A stretch of DNA of 64,000 bases from Bacteroidales bacterium (lineage in GTDB: Bacteria > Bacteroidota > Bacteroidia > Bacteroidales > Lentimicrobiaceae), in NCBI GenBank assembly GCA_016709025.1, contig JADJEQ010000016.1, positions 62,001 to 126,000 of the forward strand, given 5' to 3'. The translations under genes and the position numbers were made by a program. A model generated the notes under the pieces. The model was not told where the DNA came from. It saw only the letters and a program-made list of their open reading frames with translations, and made no database searches. How positions within the stretch are numbered: position 1 is the first letter of the stretch; each line of letters starts with the position of its first letter. Below are positions 37,622 to 48,031 of this stretch, in pieces.

Positions 37622-38324
37622 ATGAAAAAGAAGGTTGTTGCTTTAACCGGAGCCGGCATAAGCGCTGAAAGTGGATTGAAAACCTTCAGGGATACAGACG
37701 GTTTATGGGAAGAATATCGCATTGAGGACGTTGCCACTTATGAGGCATGGACCCGTAATCCGGCACTTGTGCTTGATTTTTACAACAAGCGTAGGGCTCA
37801 GCTGGCTAATGTGTCGCCCAATGCTGCTCATCTGGCATTGGTAAAACTTGAACAAAAATTTGATGTTCAGATTATTACTCAAAATGTTGATGATTTGCAC
37901 GAAAGGGCCGGTTCATCTAAAATACTCCACCTTCATGGTCAGTTAACCAAAGTCAGGAGTACACAATACCCCGATCTTGTGACTGAAATCGGCTACAAAG
38001 AAATCAAGCAGGGGGATCTCTGCGAAAAGGTTCCAGCTGAGGCCCACATTGTGTGGTTTGGCGAAGCAGGTTCCGCTGATTGAGGATGCCGCCCTACTTA
38101 CGCAACAAGCCGATATTTTACTTATAATCGGTACTTCACTTGCAGTTTATCCTGCCGCCGGTCTGATGCATTATGTGCGCCCTGGCTGCCCTATTTACCT
38201 GATTGACCCGGGTTCGCTCCAGGTACCGGGGATCCCAGGTCTTAAATTCATCCGCGAAAAAGCCGGCACCGGGTTGCCGCCTCTGGTAGATCAGTTACTC
38301 AACGGATCATCTTTCAATAACTAA
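37622..38324 (+). pseudogene. Sirtuin (Sir2-type NAD-dependent deacylase), one frameshift
   Basis: Removes acyl groups from lysine using NAD. Motifs: GAGISAESGLKTFRDTDGLW, TQNVDDLHERAGS and HLHGQL with the catalytic His. After IVWFGEA an extra G near 38065 breaks the frame; removing it restores VPLIEDAALL...IIGTSLAVYPAAGLMHYV to the stop at 38324. Total about 233 residues, full length. The four zinc-binding cysteines of classic sirtuins are absent (only one Cys, in QGDLCEK), as in many Bacteroidota homologues. The frameshift is probably a sequence error, since both halves are well conserved. Start ATG 37622. Confidence 0.9.
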
Positions 38325-38338
38325 ACATTCAAAGTATC

Positions 38339-38683
38339 ATGAAAAATAAGATTGCCAGTCTTCTGATGCCCTTCACCTTGTTCATTTTATTTCTATTGGT
38401 AAACTCTTGTTCCAAGGAGGAGGATTATGCCGAAGCCGATGATAAAAGCATAAAGGAATATCTTCAAAAGAAAGGAATTACCGCCCAGAAAACGGAGTCA
38501 GGACTGTACTACCTGATCACCATTCCGGGGAACAGCATGCGACCCAATCTGAGTTCAAAGGTTACCGTTGATTACAAGGGCTATTTTCTCGACGACACGG
38601 TATTTGAGTCTTCCTATTCGGGCAATGCCCCAACTTTTGCGCTGCAAAATGTAATCGCCGGCTGGCGCGAAGGACTTCAGTAA
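38339..38683 (+). pseudogene. FKBP-type peptidyl-prolyl isomerase lipoprotein, C-terminus missing
   Basis: 114 residues. Lipoprotein signal (LFILFLLVNSCSKEED), then an FKBP domain start: SGLYYLITIPG, SKVTVDYKGYFLDDTVFESS, QNVIAGWREGLQ. The frame stops right after GWREGLQ. The last 45-50 residues of the fold, with the normal LIPSxxxYG and ILIFDVEL segments, are not present in any frame, because recX coding begins in the next codons. This points to a deletion joining two genes, not a simple frameshift. Without that half the isomerase cannot fold. It may be real or an assembly collapse. Confidence 0.85.
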
Positions 38684-38684
38684 A

Positions 38685-39125
38685 ATGCGCCGCTGGTGCG
38701 CAATGCAGGAACGCTGCCTTGTTGAAGTGAGAATTCACTGCAACTCAATTGGCATTTCGGCTAAAAACACCGATAAAATCATCGAACAACTCAGTGAGGA
38801 AGGTTTCATCGAAGAAGAACGTTTTGCAAAACTCTATGCCGGTGGTAAATTCCGGAATAAAAAATGGGGTCGTGCAAGGATTATTGGTGAACTTCAGGCC
38901 AGGCAGATTCCTGACCACATCATCAAAATCGGTCTGAGCGAAATCGATGAAGAAGAATACCGCAAAAACATTGTTTCAATGGTTGAGTATAAAATTACGA
39001 TAACCGATACTTCCAACAAGATGCTGTTCAAACACAGGCTTTCCAAAACAGCCATTAACAAAGGCTATGAACCGGAACTGGTGCACGAAATCATCGATGA
39101 ACTGATGAAAAAGAAGGGAATCTAA
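38685..39125 (+). CDS. recX: RecX-family regulator, N-terminus shortened
   Basis: 146 residues. RecX binds and inhibits RecA filaments. Three tandem helical RecX repeats are visible: RRWCAMQERCLVEVRIHCN, IIEQLSEEGFIEEERFAKLYAGGKFRNKKWGRARIIGELQ, and YKITITDTSNKMLFKHRLSKTAINKGYEPELVHEII. Family members normally have 10-15 more residues before the first repeat; here the start falls 2 bases after the FKBP stop, so those residues were probably lost in the same deletion. The ATG at 38693 or the frame start at 38685 may serve as initiator. recA is not in view. Confidence 0.85.
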   Translation: MRRWCAMQERCLVEVRIHCNSIGISAKNTDKIIEQLSEEGFIEEERFAKLYAGGKFRNKKWGRARIIGELQARQIPDHIIKIGLSEIDEEEYRKNIVSMVEYKITITDTSNKMLFKHRLSKTAINKGYEPELVHEIIDELMKKKGI

Positions 39126-39129
39126 CATC

Positions 39130-39240
39130 AAGTTCAAAGTCTAAAGTCTAAAGTTTAAAGTTTGATCCTGCTCCGAAAAGTCAATAAGGCAGATTAGACA
39201 CCAAGTCACCAAGACACCAATCCTGCCTGCGGCAGGCAGG
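39130..39240 (-). repeat. Dispersed intergenic repeat, copy B, with a palindrome
   Basis: Inverse copy of the repeat at 18833-18932: identical 18-base core at 39167-39184, actttaaa words before it and caccaagtcaccaagacacc after it. A palindrome (cctgcctgcggcaggcagg) follows at 39222-39240. Confidence 0.8.
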
Positions 39241-39430
39241 TTACACAAAGTATTGTATACTTAATTAAAATTGTGAATTTTGTGATTTTTTTTTGGTGGC
39301 AAAATTATTTTCGGGTGGATTCAAGTTTATGACAATTTACCGGTAGAAAGATCAAATCCGGGAGCCCTGATGATCATTGGGTGCTCTTTATGTTTAATTT
39401 GCTATTTTTTCAGAGATATAATACCAAAAC
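39241..39430. other. prfB upstream region
   Basis: AT-rich leader with no gene. No clear TAnnTTTG box; tttaatttgc near 39395 is only a weak candidate. Confidence 0.4.
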
Positions 39431-40524
39431 ATGGTTCAGAACGATCAATTGCACGATATTCAGAAAAGGCTTGATGCTTTAAGGAGGTTCCTTTGACATC
39501 GATGTCAGGATTGAACAGATAAAGGAAGAAGAAGCGGTAACGCTGCAGCCCGGCTTTTGGGATGAGCCTAAAAAGGCAGAAATGCTGATGAGAACCATCC
39601 AGGAGAAAAAGCGCTGGACTGTTGATTATGCTGCTGGTTGCCGCTGCGGATGACCTGAAGGTGATGTTCGACTTTTACGCAGCCGAAGAAGCCACCGAAG
39701 AGGACCTTGACAAACAGTATGCGACTGCGATCAACCTGGTTGAGGATCTGGAATTGAGGAATATGCTGAGTGCCGAAGAGGATCGTCTGAGTGCCATTCT
39801 GCAGATCAATGCCGGAGCCGGAGGCACCGAAAGCAACGATTGGGCCGAGATGCTGATGCGGATGTACGTCCGGTATGGCGAGCGCAACAAGTACAAAGTC
39901 AGGGAACTCGATATGCACGAAGGGGATGTGGTCGGTATTAAATCCGTTACCATCGAATTTGACGGCGAGAATGCATTCGGATACCTGAAGAGCGAAAACG
40001 GGGTGCACCGCCTGGTCAGGTTATCTCCATTCGATTCGGCCAACAAGCGCCACACCTCTTTTGCGTCGGTTTATGTATATCCCGTGGTTGATGATAACAT
40101 TGATATTCAGTTGAATCCGGCTGACATATCATGGGATACCTTCCGTTCAAGCGGGCCGGGTGGTCAGAATGTGAATAAGGTGGAAACGGCCGTCAGACTT
40201 AAACATGAGCCTTCCGGGATTGTGGTTGAGTGCCAGGAAACCCGTTCGCAGGGGCAAAACCGTGAAAAAGCCATTCAGATGCTGAAATCACAGTTGTATG
40301 AGATCGAATTGCGCAAGCAAAAGGAGGCCATCGCCGTGATCGAAGGCAAGAAAAAGAAGATAGAGTGGGGCTCGCAGATCAGAAGCTATACATTACATCC
40401 TTACAAACTTGTGAAGGATGTTCGCACCGACTACGAAACCAGCGATACAGCCGGCGTGCTCGACGGCGACCTCAACGATTTTATCAAGGCCTACCTGATG
40501 GAGTTTGGGAGGGATGCAATTTAA
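39431..40524 (+). CDS. prfB: Peptide chain release factor 2 (programmed frameshift plus one extra indel)
   Basis: RF2 reads UGA and UAA. The ATG at 39431 opens a 21-codon frame (MVQNDQLHDIQKRLDALRRFL) that ends at TGA 39494-39496; a +1 shift continues as DIDVRIEQIKEEE, the normal RF2 autoregulation. The SPF tripeptide for stop-codon reading is in RLSPFDSANKRHTSF and the catalytic GGQ in SSGPGGQNVNKVE. A second break lies near 39620-39650: after EKKRWTVDY the reading moves to VAAADDLKVMFDFYAAEEATEED, consistent with a single-base indel and not part of the known mechanism. Since RF2 is essential, I treat that as a sequence error. End at 40524 (LMEFGRDAI). Confidence 0.95.
39482..39497 (+). promoter_or_regulatory. 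RF2 programmed +1 frameshift site
   Basis: An internal Shine-Dalgarno AGGAGG (39482-39487), a 3-base spacer, then CTT TGA C (39491-39497). This is the classic arrangement for +1 slippage at the UGA codon when RF2 is scarce. Confidence 0.95.
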
Positions 40525-40560
40525 TATTTGCGACGATTTTATTACAATATTAATTTAAGG

Positions 40561-40587
40561 GGAAGCAAAATGGTTTCCTCTTTTTTG
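40561..40587. terminator. Weak terminator after prfB
   Basis: Six-pair stem (40561-40566 with 40573-40578, one G-T pair) followed by ctctttttt. Confidence 0.45.
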
Positions 40588-40600
40588 CGATTGGATGGTT

Positions 40601-42805
40601 TCAGTCAGCTGTTGGAACCTCTTCAGGAACTGAATGGTTGTTGTAAAATAAGGTAGAGTCACCAACGGTGAAACGATACACATCTGTTCCATTTTCCCTG
40701 ATCAGCAGATCATCAATGAACAATGGTTCCTTTGCTTCCTTTTTACCAATGGTAACAATGTAAATCCTGTTTTTGGGATTGCTTACCTCAAACACACCCT
40801 CAACCAAAGACCAATCGCCGTTGATGACCTCGCTGTGTTCGGGGAACCAGGTGGTTGATTTCCAGGTGTCTGCCTGTTCATCGTACTCTTCAACGATAAA
40901 CCTGAACCACATATTCAGTGCATCGGGCATCCCATTGAACATCCAGGCGCTGATTTGGTATTTTTCCCCGCTTCAAAGGTGCCGGGATTGAACTCAGCCA
41001 GTACGTTTTTATCTTTTTTAACCGACTGATAACCACCTTTTCCCCTGAAGGGCTTGTCAGACCGAAGGTTTTCAAAATCATTGTAATACAGAAATGAGGA
41101 ATCCTTTGTCATGTAAAAACCGTCCCTTTGAATCAAGCGGCTTTCCGACGCTATGAAATTGGCATATATAGCAGGGGCGCTGCTGCTGAAGAGGTCGGCT
41201 TTCCTTAATGAATAAAGAGAAATTTCATTGCTCTGAAACAAAGGTCTGCATTTTCTGAAAACAGCCTCTTCGTATTCGGTGAGTGGATCATTGGTATGGA
41301 TTACCAGGAAAGGCCGGTCATCGGGCAGGTCTGATTCAATCCCTTTTTTGTAAAAATCCGGGGATACCAGTTGAACGATGTTTTTACTTTCCTGTATCGA
41401 AGTCCGGGTGAGGTTGGCGCATACCAGGGGAATCCCGGAGTGAAGGGCAAAAACCATAGAAGCCCTGGCCGACTCTTCACTTCTGGGCCGTGAATAACTT
41501 TCGGAGCCCTGGTAAAAAAATGGCAACGTTACTATGGCCTGGTAATCTTCGGTTTGAATGGTATCCAGGGCTGATCTGAAAGATTCACTGAGGTTTTCCC
41601 TGTCAAAAAGATTGGGTGACCGGGTAATGGTCCAGCCCATTTCGCGGTGATAAGGCAGGGCTTCCGCAATGTTAGCCAATCCGGCAAGCAGGGCAAGACC
41701 AATGGCAATATTTCTTCCCTTTCTGCTGCCGGCACTTTCATACATTAAACTCAGCACTGTTGCGGTAAATACTGTGATAACGAAGTAAAAGGGCCAGGTA
41801 AATCTTCCGAGCGCCCGGAACTGTTTTATATAGGGTATAATCTCCGCGAGTGCCGGAAACTGCCTGAATGGCACCGCCATGGCAAAAAGCAACACCAGGA
41901 ATGCAGCCACCAGGGAAATGTTCAGGATTCGGGAAGTGAAGAAACGGTCAATGGATGTTTTCCTTCTCCTGGCGAGCCTGAAAAGACCCATAAAAATGAA
42001 AACAACCACCAGCAGTGAGCTAAAAAGCCCTACATAACTCCAGGCTTCCCATTGCTGCCTGATGCCATTGCCGGTGAGCGAATCAAGCACCGGGCGCATG
42101 GGCGGATGGCTGGGCACAAATACATCGTCGGCCTCTGCCACATAAAGAAAAAATCCGGAAGGATTGTCGGTCCGGTCAGTATGGGAATCGGTTATCCTGA
42201 TAAAAAGGAAAAACAGGACAACGGGAATAACCATAACTGCCAGCAAGGTAATGGAATGCCTGATATATTTCATTCGCTCTTTGTCTGACAGGAAATGAAT
42301 GATCAGAATCAAAATCAGGAAAAAGTAACCATGATGCCAAGGTAGGCATGGATGAAAAACCAGAAGGTATTGTTCAGGAAAATCAGGGCGGTGTATAAAT
42401 ATCGTTTTTGATTCTTTAACGATCTTTAACACCAAGTTCAACCAGCAGAAGGTATATGACAATAAAGGTTAAAAAGACCGAGAAGATCATCACGAAATTG
42501 AGAATGCCGATACTGTAATTGCTGAAAAACGGAAATATGCCTGCCAGTGATCTGAACATGTTTGCCAGAACCGGGTGGCAATCGGTATACATAAAATGTT
42601 CCCCGTAAGGGTAGTTCATTCCGGTGAAATCAACGCAGGAGCTATCGTGTTGAATATGATAACTGTAAGTGAAATAGTTCTTCAGACCATCACCACTGTT
42701 GGCAAACATGAAGCTGTCAGGGTTTATGATTACTTTTCCATAAAAAGTGAGCGTAATCATCATTCCGATGACAATCAACAGAATAAAGGGCAGTTTTTGT
42801 TTCAT
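40601..42805 (-). pseudogene. Large polytopic membrane protein (glycosyltransferase-like), several frameshifts
   Basis: ATG at 42805 (MKQKLPFILLIVIGMMITL). About 730 residues when the frames are joined. An N-terminal helix is followed by NPDSFMFANSGDGLKNYFTY and DFTGMNYPYGEHFMYTDCHP, then about nine membrane helices and a soluble C-terminal half (QAIVTLPFFYQGSESY; YNDFENLRSDKPF; NPKNRIYIVTIGKKEAKEP). This architecture resembles YfhO-like or GT-C membrane proteins of Bacteroidota, but no catalytic motif is certain. Breaks: near 42415 (after LGVKD), near 42310 (a short middle frame reads ALIFLNNTFWFFIHAYLGIMV) and near 40930. All look like single-base indels. Confidence 0.65.
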
Positions 42806-43109
42806 TGCGGATGTTGAATTCAGCCTGTAATATATCCGGAATCGGATATGTGCAAATATAAGCTTGTTTTACTGCACGGCATTAAGATGAATCAGCCATT
42901 TTAATGGTAAAACTCCTGCTTTAATATTTTCGCTGAGCTTTTATTTATATGGTATTTTTGTGATGGCTCTTTCCGAAACAGATTATATTTGAACTACGGA
43001 GCAATCGTTCAACCGGGGAAGGACGGATTTATCAACTTTCATCGGTATACTTTAAATGATTTAATTTTAAGATCTTACATATCATATTACCCGTTATTAA
43101 TTTTAAAGA
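42806..43109. other. Divergent intergenic region with two -7-like boxes
   Basis: TATTTTTG at 42953-42960 and TATATTTG at 42984-42991 both fit TAnnTTTG on the plus strand, without a convincing -33 element. They are candidates for the glycosyltransferase gene starting at 43110. No gene seen. Confidence 0.4.
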
Positions 43110-44470
43110 ATGCAGGCATTGTCAAAAATTATTTCCAAACATGGCCCGATTTTTCTGAAAGCCCTGATGTTTCTTCTGGTAATTTATTGCCCTTTCTTTC
43201 TTCACCTCGGTGATATGCCAATCAGGGTCTTGGGACGAAGCCAGACAGGTTGCCAATACCCTCGAAATGGAAAGGAACGGCAATTACCTGGTTACGTATT
43301 TCGAAGGTCAGCCTGAAATGTGGAATACAAAACCCCACTGCTGATCTGGTTCCAGCTTTTTCTCAAACTCATCGGGAATGAAGAATTGTCGTTCAGACTT
43401 CCTTCCGCAATTGCGGGCTTCCTGACAACACTGGATATTCCGCTTTTGCAGGATATTTAAAAGCTATTGGTTTGGTATCATTACCGTGGTGGTGCTGGTA
43501 ACAGCCAATGGATATATCGGGGACCATGTCGCCAGGACCGCTGATTATGATGCATTGCTTACCTTCTTTGCGATTTTTATGCACTATGTTTCTTTTTGTT
43601 CCTTGAAACCGGCAGGCTGAAATACCTGCATCTTTTTTGCCGGACTGGCATTTTCAATCTTAACCAAAAGCATTCAGGGAATGTTGTTTATACCGGCATT
43701 GGTCATTTATCCAGTGTTAACGGGGAATTTTCGAAACTCCTGAAGAATAAATGGGTGTATATTGACTCTGCCCTGTTTGTTGTTGATCTTGTTATGGGAC
43801 CCATTTAATTATTATCTGAATCTATTGATTTCAGACCAGTTTGCTATTTGGTTTTTGTTTGTTCCAATGGGATTTTTTGCCGGTCTTGCTTTCCTAAAAG
43901 GGAAAATAAGGAATTTGATATTGTATGTAGCCCTGATCAGTTCGGTATATCTGCTGATTATTTCTTCTGCGGGTACCAAACTGGCCTGGTATAATGCACC
44001 AATCTTTCCACTGCTATCGATTCTCGCATCTTTCGCGATTTACAGAGTATTTTTACTGACGGTGGAATTTAAAGGAATTGACGGAGGCTTATTCAAAAAG
44101 GCTCTTCCTGTTTTGTTTATGGTCATGGTTCTTTATCCACCTTATCAAATCATTATTGATAAGGTTTACAAACCAAGGGAAGGTTCAAATGAAATTGATT
44201 TTTACAATATGAGTCATCTACTCCAGGATGTTGCAAACCATAAAAGCGAGATTAAAGATTGTTTTATTTGTTATGATGGCTATAATGCTCATTTGCAATA
44301 TTATACTAACAGGTTGAACCAACAGGGCAAGCTTGTTTTCTTAAAGGACCCCAATTGCTGGTCGTAGGTGATGTTGTTATTTATTCACAGGAGTTTATCC
44401 GGAAAAAATAGAGGAAAAGTTCTTATTTGAAGAAACGGAAAGTATTATAATGTCAAATTCATTAAAATAA
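43110..44470 (+). pseudogene. GT-C (PMT/ArnT-like) membrane glycosyltransferase, many frameshifts
   Basis: ATG 43110 (MQALSKIISKHGPIFLKALM). Joining frames gives LGDMPIRVWDEARQVANTLEMERNGNYLV, with the lumenal Asp-Glu typical of dolichyl/undecaprenyl-phosphate sugar transferases, then PEMWNTKPPLLIWFQ, NGYIGDHVARTADYDALLTFFAIFMHYVF, KSIQGMLFIPALVIYPVL and many helices to the C-terminus near 44470. At least six frame changes occur between 43220 and 44400. The gene would transfer a sugar from a lipid carrier on the outer side of the membrane. It runs into the GT2 gene that starts at 44471, a usual pair in which GT2 makes the lipid-linked donor. Confidence 0.75.
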
Positions 44471-45489
44471 ATGGTGTCAGAAACAGAAATGATTAACCTG
44501 AGTGTGGTTATACCGGTTTTTAATGAAGAAAAAGTTCTTGATGAGCTCGTTGGCAGGCTGAATGAGGCCTGTGAAACGATAACCCCCGTTTTTGAGTTGA
44601 TTTTTGTGAATGATGGAAGTTCAGACGGTACACTTCAAAAGCTCAGGAACTTTGCTGAAACCAATAAACACATAAGATATATTAGTTTCAGCCGTAATTT
44701 CGGACATCAGAATGCGGTGATGGCCGGAATTATCCGTAGCCATGGAAATGCTGTCGTCCTCATTGATGGCGACCTTCAGGACCCCCTGAACTCATTCCTG
44801 AGTTATATGCGAAATTCCGGGAAGGATTTAAAGTCGTTTATGCTCAGCGCAATGACAGGAAAGGAGTCGTATTTCAAAAACTGAGTGCCGGTGTTTTCTA
44901 CCGGACATTGAAAAAATCACCTCCATTGACATTCCGCTCGATACCGGTGATTTCAGACTCATCTCACGCGAAGTGGTCAATCACCTGATCAGTATGGATG
45001 AATCCAGGTAAATTTCTGCGCGGGCAGATTGCCCTGGCTGGGATTCAGGCAGACCAGCGTTGAGTTTGACCGTCAGGAACGCAAAGCAGGAAAACAAAAT
45101 ACACCTTCAGGAAAATGATGCGGTTTGCGATGGACGGCATAACTTCTTTCTCCAAATTTTCCCTCTTCAGATTGCCACATTTCTCGGTTTTTTGTTCTCT
45201 GTCATTGCTTTCTTCATTATTCTTTATGCCCTGTATTCGAAGTTTATTCTGGAAGAGGTAGTTACAGGCTGGACATCCATCATGATCAGTTCGATGTTTA
45301 TCGGTGGAGTACAGTTGCTCTGCATTGGCATCATCGGCGAATACATCAGCCGGATTGCCGTGGATGTTAAAAAAGCGTCCATCTTTTGTGATCGAGGAAA
45401 CAAATTGTGATCAGGAGATCAACTCCGGAATAAGAAACAGTCCGCCTGGTTCAATAAGGATTACCGGCATTTGGCACTTGCCAACATAA
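44471..45489 (+). pseudogene. GT2 family polyprenyl-phosphate glycosyltransferase, several frameshifts
   Basis: Start ATG 44471. GT-A fold: VVIPVFNEEKVLDELVGRL, FVNDGSSDGTLQKL and the DxD region VVLIDGDLQDPP, then (after a shift near 44785) ELIPELYAKFREGFKVVYAQRNDRKGVVF and PLDTGDFRLISREVVNHL. After further shifts near 45010, 45040 and 45105 come FRKMMRFAMDGITSFS and two C-terminal membrane helices (IATFLGFLFSVIAFFIILYAL; IMISSMFIGGVQLLCIGIIGEY). This is the GtrB/ArnC/DPM1 type, which loads a sugar on a lipid phosphate. All breaks are single-base. The C-terminal tail near 45410-45489 is uncertain. Confidence 0.8.
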
Positions 45490-45586
45490 CATCAATTCTA
45501 TACCTTTACAGAATAGATCGGGTTGTTTTTTAAACCGGTCTGATTTATTTAAAAAGTTGTTTATCTGCACTTTAAAAATTCTTAGT

Positions 45587-45929
45587 ATGGTTACAGTTTA
45601 TCACAATCCGAAATGCCGGAAATCCAGGGCGGGACTGGAGTATGTAAAAATCAGTTACCCCATTGCGGAAGTAAGGATTATATCCGTGAAGGAATATCTC
45701 CGGAAGAAATAAAGCAGTTGATTTCGATGATGGGAATCAGGCCAATTGAACTGGTTCGAACTCAGGAAGAGTATTACAAAGAAAACCTGAAGGATCTTAG
45801 TCCGACAGATGAAGAATGGTACAGGATTTTGTCTGAAAATCCCAGGCTGATCCGCAGGCCGATTGTGGTAAACGGCAATAAAGCTGGCTAGCCGATCCAC
45901 CGGAAAAATCAGATTCCATTCTGCAATGA
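45587..45929 (+). pseudogene. ArsC/Spx-family thioredoxin-fold protein, two frameshifts
   Basis: Start ATG 45587: VTVYHNPKCRKSRAGLEYV, with Cys10 in the HNPxCxxSR motif of arsenate reductase-like (YffB/ArsC) proteins. A shift near 45635 leads to YIREGISPEEIKQLISMMGI, EEWYRILSENPRLIRRPIVVNGNKA. A missing base near 45890 turns the end into a stop; restoring it gives WLADPPEKSDSILQ to the stop at 45929. About 113 residues, normal length. It may reduce arsenate or be of the YffB type. The neighbours give no arsenic context. Confidence 0.85.
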
Positions 45930-45964
45930 TTCACAACAAAGTATTCATAAACAAGTGATACAAA

Positions 45965-47346
45965 ATGAAAACACGAATTGAACACGACACCATGGGAAAT
46001 GTTGAGGTTCCCGCCGATAAATACTGGGGCGCGCAAACCCAGCGATCAGATTGAAACTTTAAGATCGGGGATGGCACCATGCCCAAAGAGATCATCAGGG
46101 CCTTTGCCATCCCTGAAGAAAGCTGCTGCCATCACCAACCGCGACCTTGGGGTACTTTCTGCAGAGAAGGCTGATCTGATCGGGAAAGTGTGCGATGAAA
46201 TCCTTGCCGGAAAACTAGACGACCAGTTTCCGCTGGTGGTATGGCAAACGGGTTCGGGTACCCAGTCGAACATGAACCTGAACGAAGTCATCTCCAACCG
46301 TGCCCATGTGCTGGCCGGCGGTGTGCTGGGCGAAGGCAAAAGTCCGGTTCATCCCAACGACGACGTAAATAAATCGCAGTCATCGAACGATACTTTTCCC
46401 ACTGCCATGTCGATTGCAGCCTATAAGATGGTGGTTGATGTCACCATTCCCGGGGTGGAAAAACTGCGCGATACCCTGGCAGTCAAGCTGAAGCATTTAA
46501 AAAATATTGTAAAAATCGGTCGCACCCATCTTATGGATGCCACACCACTCACCCTCGGACAGGAGTTTTCAGGTTATGTATCACAGCTGGAACATGGCAT
46601 CAGGGCTTTGCGAAATACACTGCCACCTCTGGCTGAACTCGCCCTGGGCGGAACGGCAGTAGGTACCGGAATCAATACCCCAAAAGGTTATTCGGAAACT
46701 GTGGCAAAACAGATTGCTGAAATATCGGGCTACCCGTTTGTGACGGCTGCCAATAAGTTTGAATCCCTGGCTGCCCACGATGCCATGGTTGAAACCTCCG
46801 GAGCCCTGAAAACCCTGGCGGTGAGCCTGATGAAGATCGGAAACGATACCCGCTTACTGGCTTCAGGGCCCAGATGTGGAATCGGTGAAATTCATCTTCC
46901 GGAAAATGAACCGGGTTCGTCCATTATGCCCGGCAAAGTCAATCCTACGCAAAACGAGGCCTGACCATGGTCTGCGCACAGGTGATCGGTTGCGATGCTG
47001 CCATTACATTGGCGCCATGCAGGGCCATTTCCAGCTGAATGTTTTCAAGCCGGTGATCATCTACAACCTACTGATGGCCGCCCGCCTTTTAGGAGACGCC
47101 TGTATTTCGTTCAACGACAACTGTGCCATCAGGATCGAAGCCAACGAGCCGTTTATCAAGCGCAATCTTGAGAATTCGCTGATGCTGGTAACCTCGCTCA
47201 ACACCCATATTGGCTATGAAAATGCCGCTAAAATTGCCAAAAAGGCCCATGCCGAAGGCTCTACCCTGCGTGAAGCCGCCATCGCTCTCGGCCTGCTGAC
47301 CAGCGAGCAGTTTGACGAATGGGTCGTGCCCTCCAAAATGATTTAG
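45965..47346 (+). pseudogene. fumC: Class II fumarate hydratase, several frameshifts
   Basis: About 460 residues when joined. Converts fumarate to malate. Start ATG 45965: MKTRIEHDTMGNVEVPADKYWGAQTQRS. Motifs in the long middle frame: TGSGTQSNMNLNEVISNRA, HPNDDVNKSQSSNDTFPTAM, IKIGRTHLMDATPLTLGQEFSGY-like text, and the family signature GSSIMPGKVNPTQNEA. C-terminal frame: LNVFKPVIIYNLLMAARLL, ENAAKIAKKAHAEGSTLREAAIALGLL. Breaks near 46045, 46105, 46962 and 47005 are single-base. Because every segment is well conserved, errors in the sequence are the likely cause. It belongs with maeB and mdh in C4-acid metabolism. Confidence 0.92.
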
Positions 47347-48031
47347 CTCAGGGCTCAGGGCCAGGGGCTCAGAGCATGGTTAAACTCCGTCTTCAGGGCT
47401 CAAGGGCCTGGAGAAATGGGGACAAGGAAGACTCTTCGGGTTTTAAAGTTATTGGAACCCTCGCCTTCCTAGTCCCCTGTCTGCAAATCTGGCAGGATTC
47501 TCCTTGGGAAATCGTCCTCGTACGCCCCTATTTGGCACAGGGCACAGGGCACAGAGCATGGAGCATGGGGCATGGAGCTAACCGGGGGATTTCCGTCTTC
47601 GAATTGGCCGACAAGGAGATCAGGAGAAATGGGGACCAGGAGAAGGCCAACCTTTTGGACATAAAGGGCGTCTCCCGCCCTCTGGTCCCCTTGTCTGATA
47701 AATCGTGGTAGGGAAGTTAACCGGAATAGTTCAGGGCCAGGGAGGGCAGGACAGAGTAACTGGGACCCTTTGGCAACAGACAAGCACAGGGACATGGGGA
47801 CAAGGAAGACAACGACGAGAGGGGTAGAAGGAGGGAAAAGGGAGAAGCCCTGAAAGGGGACGAGAAGTGAGCGCACCGAAAACCATAGTCCGTGGGTGCA
47901 GCGTAGCGGAACCCAGTTATGGCAGTGCCCGGAGATCCAAGCACTGAAGGGGCGTAATAACTAACGTCTTCCGCTAAAAAGGTCCTTACCCGTCAGCTCA
48001 TCCGGTGGGATGCTCATCATCCCGAAGCTTC
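47347..48031. repeat. Repeat-rich gene-free region (GGGCACAGG / GCATGG words)
   Basis: Words such as gctcagggctcaggg, ggcacagggcacaggg, gcatggagcatggggcatgg (47345-47580) and gggacaaggaagac (twice, 47420 and 47795). The first block is the inverse of the repeat at 17001-17102. I recognise no RNA in 47870-47990, despite its GC-rich look. Confidence 0.7.

Noticed and set aside
47870..47990. Possible structured RNA in a GC-rich stretch
   Set aside because: I could not match it to any known family or draw a convincing fold.
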